A stretch of DNA of 64,000 nucleotides from Cladophialophora immunda (Eukaryota; Ascomycota; Eurotiomycetes; Chaetothyriales; Herpotrichiellaceae), in NCBI RefSeq assembly GCF_000835495.1, contig NW_015622545.1, positions 2,992,777 through 3,056,776 of the forward strand. The letters are read 5' to 3'. The position numbers and the translations under genes were made by a program. The notes beneath the pieces are model-generated. The model saw nothing but the letters and a program-made list of their open reading frames with translations, had not been told where the DNA came from and did no database searches. Positions 23,006 through 33,248 of this stretch are shown piece after piece (positions within the stretch are counted from its first letter, which is position 1; every line of letters starts with the position of its first letter).

Positions 23006-26000
23006 TCAGAGTGTTTCCCAACCGCCGGCGTTGACCTCGCTCTCCAGTTTCCTAGCAATTGTGCTCCACACACTGCCGTTGATCATCAACCACGTATCTC
23101 TCAACAGCTTGTCATACCGCTTCTGGTTGAGAATCAACTGGTGTTTCGATCTCAACCCGGAATCCGTCTCCCCATGCTTGGTCAAGTATGGTGCTGGGAA
23201 AAAAGACCCGTGGCTCATGGTAGAACTGGGCGACAACCCATGGATCCGCCTGAGAGTATCTTGATTACCAGCCTTGGGGTCCTTTGTGACATGCAGTAGT
23301 GCGACGTGACATTTCCGTATGAACAAGAACATACCGATCGGACTCGAACACTTTTCGACATGCGCGTTGCAGCCGCCTCGCTTGTCTTTCGTCTGGCAGC
23401 AGACAGTCTGGGAACAGAATATTTCCCCGCAAAAGAGGCAGAGGGCGGGATCCAGCACCTCTTTGCCCGTGGTAGGACACTTGCGTCTGTGCGACTCTTC
23501 CATCAGCACATCAAAGTATTTTGGAAGACCAATCAATTCGAACGGTGCAGGGTGTAACAACTTGATTCCCATCGGGCGCACCGGTACCCGGACAAGCTGA
23601 GGCATCCCCTTGTTCTCCATTTCGAAACGTATGCAATCCTGAAGCCAAATGCCCGCTCGATACTTTAGAGTGCCGGAAGTCGAGTACTCGCTAAATGATC
23701 TGAGAATGTCATCAATGTTGGGCAAGTGTAAAAGGTGGCATAGACGCTCAAGCTCCGACAAGCTAGCTTCGGACCCGGCTGTGGTGGGGAAATCGACGCC
23801 ATGCGCGACATGGAAGAAGATGGCGGATTTTCGAAGGAAAGCAAGAGCATACACCTTGCACAGCTTGAACAATATCCCAGCCGTGCTGGGTGACATTTGT
23901 TGCAGGCTGTTGGGAAGGTGGTGGCCTCCATCGGTCTGCTGGATTTGTTGTCTTACCCATAAAACAATGTCTTCCACGCTGCGCAGCTGCTCTGTTCCCG
24001 GTGTTGGAAGACTAGCCTGTCGAATCTGGTTTTGAGTGAGCATCTCGCCCACCTTGAGAAGCGCCGTGGAGTTGAGTAAGAACGCCAGAACCACCCGTAG
24101 GAGCTCCATGGTCAGAGCCATTTGTAAAACGTGGCGCTGCTCTAAGTTTCGAATGGGGCTAAGCACCATCGTTGCCTGAACCAGAAATTGGAAGGGATCC
24201 ATGCAAAGGAGAGGCAGGGCGGTCTCGGACTCGGTTGACGTCACCATATTTCTCGTTGTTCCAGCCAGTTGGCGCTCAAGGCGCTCGCAAAGTTCTCTGT
24301 ACTGCGCCTCGACAGAACCACGGACAGTCAAGGCACCCGTAGCTGCGTAGGCATTCAGAGTTGACGACAGCGTTTGCAGGTGACTGAGTGTCTGTTGCGC
24401 GACGCTTGTCAACAGCGAAGTGCCGAATTCGGCCTCGCGGCCCCTATGACCGATCTCGACCGAGGCTATGGTATTCGCCAAAGTATTGACCAGGAGCTGA
24501 AAGTGGTTCAGATTCGGGTCCTCTCGAGGAGTCGCAACTTGGCTTGTCGCCGCGACAATCGCCAGAGTTTCTCGAAGCCTACCGTAGATGCTCGCGAGCT
24601 CAGCGAAAGCGGCAAGCTCTGGTCGTTCGGCCCATGCTTGGCTTGTTGGGCTTATAGTGAGATCACCTGATTGCCAGCGAGCTATGGCTGGAGCCAGGGA
24701 GCTGTTAGAAAATGTTGCCAGAGTCTCCAAGTAGGTTCGTGAGGCATGAGCATCGAATGAGGGGTCCTGAGCAGCGGTCGGTGTAATAGCTGATGGCAGA
24801 TTCTTGTCCAAGAAGGAGTCGAACTCTTGCGAAACTTCAAGTGTTCCCGGGTAAGATTGTTGTGAGTGCTTCCACACAATCGGGAGGAACGTGTTCGCAA
24901 GCGCCTTGCACAAGGGGCAGACGAACTCCTTCAGAGATATCCGCTCAGGGTGGTTTCTGGCAACCTGTTGCGAGTGTCTCCGCGTGATTGACTGATAGTA
25001 GTTTTCGAAACACGTGAAATGCATAATATGACCGCAGCTCGTCGAGACTGGGCCTTTCATGGTACAGCCCTGTGGCCAGCCTTTACCCAAGCCTTGAAAA
25101 TCCACCGTGACCTCCTGGCCATCTGCCGTCAGACGCTTCACCTGTTCATGATTGGACCCCGAGACTCCAAATGGCCGGATGTTCTCGAGGGAGCGGTCCA
25201 GGTTTTCCGGGATTGCAAAGAGCTCTCCAACGAAGTCCACATCATCCGTATCCGTTTCCCGCAAGATGTGGGCGTCGGTGACCATAGCAAACGTGCCGTA
25301 GAACCTTGCATCGGATGTATCTTCACGACACTGGATACATAACCCTGCAGGGTATTTCCAGTGGCGCATCTCCGTGGACTTGGGTAACTCTTCATCTGGG
25401 GACTCCAAGTCTTCGTCCCCCCAGTCGGTCATGCCTTGCTTGTCCATAAAACTCTGTTGCTGCTGCTGAAACTGAGCCATGACTCTTGCTTTTCGTTCCA
25501 TTGCTTGCTTCTTCTTAGCTTCGATCTCGCTTTCGACGTTAGCAGGAGAAGCGGTGTCGAATCTGCCTGATGGAAAATCCAGATTCCGTGTCGACGTAGT
25601 GAATTGGTGAGGTAGCCTATGATGGAAAAGCCGTAGCATGTGTCTGATCTTGCTCCGGCAGGAGCTAAATTCTTCCATGAGCCATACCTTGGATAGCATC
25701 GCAATTATGGTGGACGGTGGGTTACTGTCAGACTCCAATTCTAGCTTCATGGCATTCCGGACGAAGGAGGGAGTGTCAATGGCATCGTCGGTGGAATTGT
25801 CCTCTAATGTAGCAATGAGTGCGAGTTGGAGAACGATTTGTAGAAAGGCCTCAACGCGCGTTGCCGAAACGCCTGCCTTAGATTTATGACCGTGTGCGAC
25901 GTACACCAGTGCCTTATGAATGACATCTGCGAAAAGAGTGGTGTTGACAACAGCACAGAGATCAGTGTATGCCTCGCACGGGATGGGGTGCAGCTTGGGA

Positions 26001-29000
26001 TCCAGGACGATGTCTTCCGGCGGTTTGTGCAACTTTTTGCCCATCCAGTTCTTGTAGATGTTCTCTGCTTCATCTCTCTGGTTTTTCGTGAAATGGGAGT
26101 TGTATGGATCCAGCTCTTGCAAGTACTCTTCCTTCAGCTCAAACAAGCCAGAGTCGTGGAGACCTTCTGGTGGCCGGTATTTGGTCATCTGTTCAAGGAC
26201 TTCTTGCAATTGCTCGTGGTCCTGTGCTCTTTCCGTCAGGCGAGAATAGAGATCAGAATACGACAATGGTTTGAAACAGAGCGTATGGGCGATGTCTTTT
26301 CGAAGCGTAAGAAGCTGAGATTCCGGGTTGTCTCGATCGGAGATGAGAGCATCACGGTCGGAAAGTAGATTGATCAAAAGATACACGAAATCCTCTGCAA
26401 GGTCGAGCATCTGGTTGTCATCGCAGATCTCGAGGGAGTCAAACCCATTTCGCATCCAAGCAGAAAGGCCGAAACGATCGATCATCGACGCAAGCACTCG
26501 GCTAGGGTCACATGCTACAAGTGCCGTTTGCAGAAGAAACAGGTCCCGATGATGTCCAACATCACGATGGGCAACACTTTTGTACTGTACCATCTGATGA
26601 CGCAAACTCATCCCATTTCGAACCCAAAGATTGGCCTTCATCTGCGCCAACCAGGCACAAACACGAAGCGGGAAGTCGAACATCGCAAGAAGGGCATCGT
26701 CAGTTGAGTTGAGCACAGTCTTGATTGCGCCGTCTCGGGGACCCAGAGGGGTATCGTGTAGATGTGACACGAATGTTTGCGCGGTTTCCCGGAGAGTATT
26801 TATGGACTGTTTGAATTCCTTCCCGCATTCTAACAACCAGGAGAGCGTGTAGTGCAACGGATGGTGGAAACTTAACGCGCCCTTTTCTACTACGAAGTCA
26901 ACAACTTCGTAGTCGTAGGGTGGTAGCTTGTGAAACCGGACAGGTTCCTTGATCTCTGCCTGCTCAAACCGACGCCGCTCGAGTCCAACAGAATTTATGA
27001 TTGCGACACCTGCAGCATGCGAGATTGCGTCCCAAGTCGAACGAAGAGCCGAAGGACTGCTGTCTTTAGAGACGTGATATGCTTCTGCAAATTGTCGACA
27101 TAATTTGTTGATATCGCGTGTCAACAAAGAGGCACTGATCCAGGCATCTGTCTCATATTCAACATGTTCCCCCACTGCTCTCACATTAGGACAGATACCC
27201 TGGGACAGTTTGGCCAGGTCAAGGAATTGAAACAGATACTGTGGCTCGCTGCGGGCCTTGGCTTGTACGAATGGGGATGCAAGAAAGTATCTCAGATCAG
27301 AGAAGAAATGGTAGAGTCGACGGTTGGCGACGGATCCGGCATCGAAGCCTAGGGTGGCCCCTGGGTCCAGATCCTTCGGAAATCCCACTTGTCTGGTAGT
27401 GAGGAAGGTGTAAAGAATGGCCATCAGATTCGTAAGGAAATTTCCCCGCTCAATCACTTCTTCCGTGATAGAAGGTGTAGTCAGTAGCTGCAACGACAAG
27501 TTTATGATCGAGTGGTCTGGTTCGCGATCTGCGACAAGATAGAGTTGGGCGAGGGTTGTATATAAGCCAGAGAATCTCAATCCAAGGATACGTTTGAATT
27601 GGGGAATATTGACAAGTGTGCTGATAAAGAGGTCCCGCATGTTCGTCCTTGCAAGTTTCCACAAGCGCAGATCGAAGAGGATCATCGAGTCCACCCGGAT
27701 ATTCTTCGTAAGATCCTCATAGACAGGGATGGGTGCGTTTTGGGGGGACTGACTTGACGGCGCCAACTTCCAGTGGTTTGGCGGCGTGGATCGGTGCCGT
27801 GTTCTGCGCGCAGAGGCCGCGGGCGTCCTTGGTATGTTGAGGTAATTGGCATTGCTATCTGGATCAGTAGGGGAGGCATCCTCACCCATTGCCACATTGT
27901 TTCCAGGGTCACCGATATCTTGAGTAGGAAGTGCTGGCGGTGGAGGAGACGGTCCGTCCATATCCATTCGTTCTGCAATGTCCAAGAAATCCCCGTCACC
28001 GTCGGTGTCCATTTCCTCAGCGTCATCTGTCACATCCGCGTCCCCTGCTTGTTCGGCCAGGAGATTCAAGCGATGCGGCGTGTCGAAACCCGTTGCAGTG
28101 AGAATAAGATCGTTCATTTCCTGGTCATCAACGTCGACCAGTTCGTTGTCGTCCTCATCTTCGTCCTCTTCGTCATCATCAACTTCCCCAGTGTCGTTGC
28201 CATCGCTAGCTTCATCTTCATCCAGAATTTCCCCGGCCATTGCTCTTTGCATTGCGAATTGAATGGGGTCAAAAATGCGCCACCTCGTCCTCCTTCTATA
28301 TTCGCGATCGTCCTCGTCGCCGTGGTCATCCAGATCTTCTCTTCCCACCTTGGCGTTCCAAGCCTCACTTCCGATCCTCCAGATCTGGAGCATTTCCTCG
28401 CAAATGACACGCCGTAGGATATGCCCATCTCCTGCAATACTGGAACCGGCGATATCGGCAAGCCATTCAATGATTGTACCACACATCTGTTCCCGAAAGG
28501 TATCCCTAGATGACCTGATCGTGACTGTGACTTTGATTTCCTCGATGATCTTTGCCATCCTAGTGAGCTCTTTGAGATCGCGAGAGTGCCTGATTACACT
28601 TCTGCCGACATCATTTGCTTCTTCTGCTTTGGCCAACCCGAACGCCTCCCGCTGACGACACGCTCGTGCCACTTGCGACTGTACTTCACGCACTGTGTGC
28701 TTCTCATCATTCCAGATGATCAAGCAGTAATCAGGATTGGTTTCGACCTCGTCCCCTGACACGTAGTGCTCCGCAGAAAGCCGACTTCTGACCTCGTCTT
28801 GGGCTACCGACTCCAGCGTCTTGGGTAGGCGCAGGTTCTCTGGAGAACAAGATACGATATCACAGAAATAGTCCAAAACTGTGCCGATAGTAGTGCGAAT
28901 AGACTCTTGCAAGTCTGCAGGCAAGGGAGAAACATGCTCATCGGTTGTTGCCCAATCGTCACTTGCCGTGTGAATGGCACACTTCACAGAGCGCTTCCAC

Positions 29001-29431
29001 GCTTCGTCATCACCGCAATCGCAGCATCCGCTATTTCCAGCACTGACATTCACACTGTACTGATGCCCCTCATGATCGCTCGCAATGAAACAGCGGGAGC
29101 AGAGGACGGCGGTTGTGTCGTCGGTGCAGGTGCTACAGTGGTAGCTGGCCTCTCCTGGCTTGAAAATGTGTCCACATGGATGCCCTCTAGCCGCCGCACT
29201 ATACTCAGCATCTTCTTGTACGCCCTGTGCATCTTGTAGCTTGTATGAAGGCGGAAAGCCCTGCGGAAAGAGTTCGCCTAGGTAGTCTGCTCGGTCATTC
29301 GTCAGGGCTCGAAAGAGGATCTCTAGGAGGCTGGTTCCTGCACTGGAATCGTAGCGATAGTCATGCTGTCGTGGGTGGTCGCAGAGCGCCTGGCGGAGTT
29401 GACGGTCCAGGCTGGAGATCGGCGTTGTCAT
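23006..29431 (-). CDS. UBR1: E3 ubiquitin ligase UBR1, N-recognin
   Basis: Ubiquitin ligase of the N-end rule (N-degron) pathway, which binds proteins with basic or bulky N-terminal residues and works with the E2 Rad6. It is a single uninterrupted exon of 2141 residues, the usual size for fungal Ubr1. The UBR box spans about 84-155: H-P-C-G-H, C-S-T-C, C-S-R-C, H-E-G-H, C-C-D-C-G-D-D-E-A-W. The ClpS-like N-domain begins near 235 (Y-C-L-I-I-W-N-D-E-K-H-T). An acidic stretch lies near 420. The RING-H2 region (about 1460-1515) has S-C-G-H-I-M-H-F-T-C and F-V-C-P-L-C. Further Cys/His pairs near the C-terminus (C-L-F-C-G and C-N-A-H-V) belong to the autoinhibitory UBLC region. I start at the second in-frame ATG (29431), giving M-T-T-P-I-S-S; ten more residues are possible upstream. 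Confidence 0.95.
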   Translation of the reverse strand: MTTPISSLDRQLRQALCDHPRQHDYRYDSSAGTSLLEILFRALTNDRADYLGELFPQGFPPSYKLQDAQGVQEDAEYSAAARGHPCGHIFKPGEASYHCSTCTDDTTAVLCSRCFIASDHEGHQYSVNVSAGNSGCCDCGDDEAWKRSVKCAIHTASDDWATTDEHVSPLPADLQESIRTTIGTVLDYFCDIVSCSPENLRLPKTLESVAQDEVRSRLSAEHYVSGDEVETNPDYCLIIWNDEKHTVREVQSQVARACRQREAFGLAKAEEANDVGRSVIRHSRDLKELTRMAKIIEEIKVTVTIRSSRDTFREQMCGTIIEWLADIAGSSIAGDGHILRRVICEEMLQIWRIGSEAWNAKVGREDLDDHGDEDDREYRRRTRWRIFDPIQFAMQRAMAGEILDEDEASDGNDTGEVDDDEEDEDEDDNELVDVDDQEMNDLILTATGFDTPHRLNLLAEQAGDADVTDDAEEMDTDGDGDFLDIAERMDMDGPSPPPPALPTQDIGDPGNNVAMGEDASPTDPDSNANYLNIPRTPAASARRTRHRSTPPNHWKLAPSSQSPQNAPIPVYEDLTKNIRVDSMILFDLRLWKLARTNMRDLFISTLVNIPQFKRILGLRFSGLYTTLAQLYLVADREPDHSIINLSLQLLTTPSITEEVIERGNFLTNLMAILYTFLTTRQVGFPKDLDPGATLGFDAGSVANRRLYHFFSDLRYFLASPFVQAKARSEPQYLFQFLDLAKLSQGICPNVRAVGEHVEYETDAWISASLLTRDINKLCRQFAEAYHVSKDSSPSALRSTWDAISHAAGVAIINSVGLERRRFEQAEIKEPVRFHKLPPYDYEVVDFVVEKGALSFHHPLHYTLSWLLECGKEFKQSINTLRETAQTFVSHLHDTPLGPRDGAIKTVLNSTDDALLAMFDFPLRVCAWLAQMKANLWVRNGMSLRHQMVQYKSVAHRDVGHHRDLFLLQTALVACDPSRVLASMIDRFGLSAWMRNGFDSLEICDDNQMLDLAEDFVYLLINLLSDRDALISDRDNPESQLLTLRKDIAHTLCFKPLSYSDLYSRLTERAQDHEQLQEVLEQMTKYRPPEGLHDSGLFELKEEYLQELDPYNSHFTKNQRDEAENIYKNWMGKKLHKPPEDIVLDPKLHPIPCEAYTDLCAVVNTTLFADVIHKALVYVAHGHKSKAGVSATRVEAFLQIVLQLALIATLEDNSTDDAIDTPSFVRNAMKLELESDSNPPSTIIAMLSKVWLMEEFSSCRSKIRHMLRLFHHRLPHQFTTSTRNLDFPSGRFDTASPANVESEIEAKKKQAMERKARVMAQFQQQQQSFMDKQGMTDWGDEDLESPDEELPKSTEMRHWKYPAGLCIQCREDTSDARFYGTFAMVTDAHILRETDTDDVDFVGELFAIPENLDRSLENIRPFGVSGSNHEQVKRLTADGQEVTVDFQGLGKGWPQGCTMKGPVSTSCGHIMHFTCFENYYQSITRRHSQQVARNHPERISLKEFVCPLCKALANTFLPIVWKHSQQSYPGTLEVSQEFDSFLDKNLPSAITPTAAQDPSFDAHASRTYLETLATFSNSSLAPAIARWQSGDLTISPTSQAWAERPELAAFAELASIYGRLRETLAIVAATSQVATPREDPNLNHFQLLVNTLANTIASVEIGHRGREAEFGTSLLTSVAQQTLSHLQTLSSTLNAYAATGALTVRGSVEAQYRELCERLERQLAGTTRNMVTSTESETALPLLCMDPFQFLVQATMVLSPIRNLEQRHVLQMALTMELLRVVLAFLLNSTALLKVGEMLTQNQIRQASLPTPGTEQLRSVEDIVLWVRQQIQQTDGGHHLPNSLQQMSPSTAGILFKLCKVYALAFLRKSAIFFHVAHGVDFPTTAGSEASLSELERLCHLLHLPNIDDILRSFSEYSTSGTLKYRAGIWLQDCIRFEMENKGMPQLVRVPVRPMGIKLLHPAPFELIGLPKYFDVLMEESHRRKCPTTGKEVLDPALCLFCGEIFCSQTVCCQTKDKRGGCNAHVEKCSSPIGMFLFIRKCHVALLHVTKDPKAGNQDTLRRIHGLSPSSTMSHGSFFPAPYLTKHGETDSGLRSKHQLILNQKRYDKLLRDTWLMINGSVWSTIARKLESEVNAGGWETL

Positions 29432-30316
29432 GATGAGGGTTTTGAGGTGGCTGTGGCCCACATTTGGACATGTAGAAACCAGATATCCTGGTAGAGAGTG
29501 GACCGTCAGAGGTGAAGGAAAAGATGCCCCCAGGGACGAGGATGGAGGAGATGTGGTCTGGCAGGGTAGTTTTCTGGTGCAGTTATGCGGCTGCTACCAG
29601 CTAAATGGGCCGATTTAAACGTTGGGTCGTTCTCACACACGTTTCAGGGTCCGGAGAGTTGACGGAACCGTGCAAAGTGCAAATTGCGTAAGGGAAAGTA
29701 GGAATTCGGTGACTAGAGGACAATTTGGCGGAGGGAAGCGTGACGAAGGCTGCGATGCAGTTACTGATCGATGAGACCATCAAGGCCAAGGCCGTCAGGC
29801 GGATATGCCAATTCCCTTACATCGATGCCCTTTCCCCGAATTCCACATATTCTGATAGGAGCAACATCATACGGTCACGAGAGAGGGGGGCGGAGGTGCT
29901 ACACTTCGTGAACCCAACAGTTGACTTTGTTCGTTTCCTCAATATCTACCACATGTCACAGTCATAGGGCAGGGCACAAAGATCCTTCAAAAGTCGATCC
30001 TCCCTATCCGGCTTCTACCGCCACCAAGTGTACCTGATCCGAATCATTGATACTCATTCAATAGCGGGTTCGCGGGTACTCAATTCTGTACGAGATGCAG
30101 CGACCGCCTCTATCCGCCACTGAAACTGCCAGGAAATGGTGCGGGTAGAAAGGTCGGAAACTGGTTTTAATTTTCGGGCTTTTCTCGTCCTTCGTGGTTA
30201 TGTACATAGTCATCCTGAGTGTCTCGCCTCACAGCAGACATGCTCTTGCCCTTGCTTCCTTGGGTACCTCAGTTGTGATTGTAACTCCATCCTTCAAACA
30301 CCCTGTACTAGTCGAA
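29432..30316. other. intergenic, UBR1 promoter and QCR9 3' flank
   Basis: No gene is recognised between the UBR1 start and the QCR9 stop codon. Confidence 0.45.
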
Positions 30317-30754
30317 CTACTCCTCTTCCTCTTCTTCTGCTTGCTGCATGTATCTGTGCTTGATGTCTTTCCATTGCCGCTGTATCGAGTCAGAATCTGC
30401 TTTCCAAGAGTGCATTGTTCAGAGAACACGTACGCCTTTGTTCCAGTTGTCCCATATAGAGTTCGTTGCACCTTCGAACCCCCTGCGAAAGTGCATCAGC
30501 TTCCGGGTATTTCAGATATCCGAATCGAGATGAACCCACAATTCAAAAGTGAAGGCGCCGAGGAAGATGGTCGTTAGCCAGGTAGCATTTTTTCGAATCA
30601 GGCCACTATGAAGGGGTGAGCTGGAGCAGAAGCGGATTTGCTGGAAAGGAATTCATACTTGAAGATGCCGCTGGAAATCTGGGACTGCGATTTCCGATCA
30701 GTGTTTGAACAGCGACAGATACTCAAAGAGGTGGAGACATACCACAGCCGGCAT
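30317..30754 (-). CDS. QCR9: cytochrome bc1 complex subunit 9 (QCR9)
   Basis: Small inner-membrane subunit of respiratory complex III, beside the Rieske protein and cytochrome c1. The 71-residue protein is built from five short exons: 30754-30743 (12 bases), 30684-30659, 30605-30540, 30482-30434 and 30379-30317, all phases matching. The product has the family layout: short N-terminus with I-S-S-G-I-F, then R-K-N-A-T-W-L-T-T-I-F-L-G-A-F-T-F-E-L as the single transmembrane helix, then N-S-I-W-D-N-W-N-K-G and R-Q-W-K-D-I-K-H-R-Y, and an acidic end of six Glu. The last intron acceptor (TACAG) recovers R-Q-W-K-D-I, the strongest anchor. The first exon (M-P-A-V) is the least certain because it is so short. 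The longest exon is only 66 bases, so frame-length searches will miss it. Confidence 0.92.
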
Positions 30755-30793
30755 CTTGCACAAGTAGCTGTTGTTTAGAGCTGGAAATCGGCA

Positions 30794-31193
30794 ATGAGGG
30801 AAACACGAGGATGTTCTTCAGCAGCTCAGAATCAATCGCAGTCAGGACCTTCAGACAAGCTTGCGGACGACAGCTCGAGAGCCAAGGCAGGTAACCCGAG
30901 TCAGATGTGAGGACAATGGGTGTCGCCCTAAAGAAGAAAGTATGCCGGTATATGTCTTGGCACTCCGTTTGATGCCGCGAGCCATGCAAGGTCACTGCCA
31001 ACAGATGGTTTGCGAGAAAGTACGTGGTTTGAACTCACTAACATGAATAGCGCAGCTTCTTGTGGATTTCCTGGTACTTGTCGCTGTCATGGATGCCATC
31101 ATTCGACGTACCTTGTTCAAAGCTTTGAATGTCGCTACCTATGTCGGCGTCGTCCGTTACGAGAGCGACAAGTACATCAACCAAGATCGTTGA
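30794..31193 (+). CDS. possible small two-exon protein, 79 residues
   Basis: A speculative model: exon 1 30794-30890, intron 30891-31050 with donor GTAACC and a CTAAC branch followed by ATAG, exon 2 31051-31193. Phase is consistent, and a stop lies in frame upstream of the ATG. The product has a polar N-terminus, a hydrophobic stretch (Q-L-L-V-D-F-L-V-L-V-A-V-M-D-A-I-I) and ends Y-E-S-D-K-Y-I-N-Q-D-R. It starts only 39 bases from the divergent QCR9 start codon, which is tight. I do not recognise a family, and the minus strand is also open here. Confidence 0.28.
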
Positions 31194-31957
31194 GCGCAGA
31201 ATTGTGTTATTTCATCCATTATCACGGCATTTATAACAACGGATTACTGATGTATAGCGAGGCTTCTGTCAATGCCAAAAATCTCAGCAACAAGGGTCAC
31301 TAGGTAGGGTGGTCGTAATCATCTTCTCTCATTATTTCGACACCTGCCAGGCCTCTGATGCATACGTGCTTATGGGGTTTTGGTGATACTTCCGAGCCTT
31401 TTGCGAGGACGGTATGCATAGCGTCACTTCCAGAGGGGCAGACCGGTGTGGGAGGAGCTGTGAACTGTTCTCTGGACTACCGGGCAGCGACATTTATAGC
31501 CAGAGAGGCTGAGTATAAACTCGCCATCCGGTTGAGAAGATGCAAGAAGTGACACCCCAGACTATGGTTTGCTCCTTCATCGCGGCTTTTGTGTAGATGT
31601 CTATGGCAGGTCGCCGTCTGCGAGGCTGTTGCCCCTATTGAAGATGTATATTCAACTCCCTCGCCCCCCACCTGGTGCGGGGTTTCGCTTGGAGACTCAG
31701 CGACCACAGCGACCACAGCGACGCAGCCGTCACTCACTTGTTCTTCCATGTTCCTTTCCCCCACTCACCAAGGTCCACAAAAGCCACCGAGATTATTCGC
31801 AACACATTTCTTCGCTGCCCGAAAGCCTAGTTCAGACAGGCTTCGGCTGCGCGTCCGCGGGATCTTTAGAGAGGCCAGCGAGTTCGCCATGTTGACGCCC
31901 ACTTGAATCCGCACAAGCCGCACACAATCCCTTCGCGCCGCCTAATCATCCCACAAA
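31194..31957. other. intergenic, PYM promoter region
   Basis: No further gene is seen. The imperfect CAGCGACCACAGCGAC repeats at about 31,700-31,720 are minor. Confidence 0.45.
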
Positions 31958-32641
31958 ATGTCGACTCGACCTTCTGACGCGCCTCGAGCCAGCAAATCCG
32001 GCATACAGACCACTGCCGATGGTGCTTCGTACATTCCGGCTTCGAAACGTGCGGATGGCTCTACCAGAAAAGAAATCAGAGTGAGGCCTGGCTATAGGCC
32101 GCCAGAAGACGTCGAGACCTACAAAAATAGGAGCGCCGAGGCATGGAAGAACAGAGGTCAAGGTGGCGTGCCCGGAGCAGAGTCGTTGGGCGCAGGCAAA
32201 GATGAGGCTCCCACAATGAGCAAGAATGCAAAACGCAGGGAAGCCGCACGGAAGAGGGCAACCGCAGAAGGGTCAGCAGAAGGTGCAGGAGATGAACTCG
32301 CATCAGCGATGCAAAAGACCGACATCTCGGCGCGAGACAAGCGCAAGGAGAACTGGCACGATCCCTCGAAGCTGGCGACAAACGAGGTAATGGCCACCGA
32401 TGCCGAGATGGAACAACAGAAGAAGATTCGCAACCAACTTAAGAAGTTACGTGCAGTCCGTGATCTGAGAGAAAAGCGGGCGGCCGGCGAGAAGTTGTCG
32501 CACGACCAGATCATGAAGATCGGAAAGGAGGGCGAATTACTGCGGGATCTGAAGAAGTTGGGCTACGATGGTCCGGAGTTGGAGGCAGACGCTTCCGAGC
32601 CTGGAAATGTACTGGTTTCATCGACAAACTTGGTCGGCTGA
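31958..32641 (+). CDS. PYM, partner of Y14-Mago, exon junction complex disassembly factor
   Basis: Cytoplasmic ribosome-associated protein that binds the Mago-Y14 heterodimer and strips exon junction complexes during translation. Single exon, 227 residues. The N-terminal Mago-binding domain is plain: S-Y-I-P-A-S-K-R-A-D-G-S-T-R-K-E-I-R-V at about 24-42, then R-P-G-Y-R-P-P-E-D-V. A basic, charged, Lys/Arg-rich helix-forming C-terminal half (about 150-195, K-I-R-N-Q-L-K-K-L-R) matches the region that contacts the 40S subunit. The middle is Ala/Glu-rich and likely disordered. The ATG sits in AAAATGTCG context after a short C/A-rich leader. Its presence implies that the host keeps an exon junction complex, as expected for an intron-rich filamentous fungus. 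Confidence 0.93.
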   Translation: MSTRPSDAPRASKSGIQTTADGASYIPASKRADGSTRKEIRVRPGYRPPEDVETYKNRSAEAWKNRGQGGVPGAESLGAGKDEAPTMSKNAKRREAARKRATAEGSAEGAGDELASAMQKTDISARDKRKENWHDPSKLATNEVMATDAEMEQQKKIRNQLKKLRAVRDLREKRAAGEKLSHDQIMKIGKEGELLRDLKKLGYDGPELEADASEPGNVLVSSTNLVG

Positions 32642-33248
32642 CGGGATGATACCATTGTTGTTCCATCATCTGTCATCTGTCATCTGTCGACAGGTCTCTG
32701 ACGTGCAGCCGCACCAGAAGTCCAAGAGACAAGGAAGGACTCAACCACTCATTCCACCTGTCTACGAACTTATGCTCACCAAGCCTATTGGCCGAGAGTC
32801 TCCGCCGCAACCATGACCACTGCGTGGAAGGAGATGAGCTGGAGATTAACAAAGGACGATTGTAACTAGCAGACTTATCGGCCTGAGTTTGCAGCGCTGT
32901 CTGCAGCACCAAATGAAGCATCCATAGTCGGCGGCGGCATCGTCTATGGTAGCCTCAGTGATGCAGTATCGAGGTCTTGATGTCGGCCTGTGGAGGAACC
33001 GCTTCTGAACGACGTCTGCCAAACCGCTGCTCGCGTGTGCATGCATGGCGTGCGGGCGAAAGCGGAGATGCGTGATGGTTTTATGGCAAGTGAACCGAGT
33101 CGCCCAGCATCATCACGCCAAACTTTTGGTAGAATCAGTTGCAATTGATAGTAATTGCCCCTGCTACTTTCCGTCCAGCGTCCAGAAGCTCTCTAGATTT
33201 ATCCCGCGACCGCCTCCGCATGCACCGCTCGGTGTGTATCCACTGGAT
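32642..33248. other. intergenic between PYM and protoporphyrinogen oxidase
   Basis: A triplicated TCATCTG (32668-32686) marks the PYM 3' flank. The frame of the next gene stays open upstream to 33045, but I placed its start at 33249. Confidence 0.45.

Noticed and set aside
22456..23034. 192-codon plus-strand frame between two minus-strand genes
   Set aside because: No domain, biased composition and no splice or context support; probably chance.
31053..31193. Minus-strand reading of the same segment as a conserved small protein
   Set aside because: The minus strand is open and ends in a plausible stop, but no start or splice structure could be joined to it; the plus-strand model is slightly better, though also weak.
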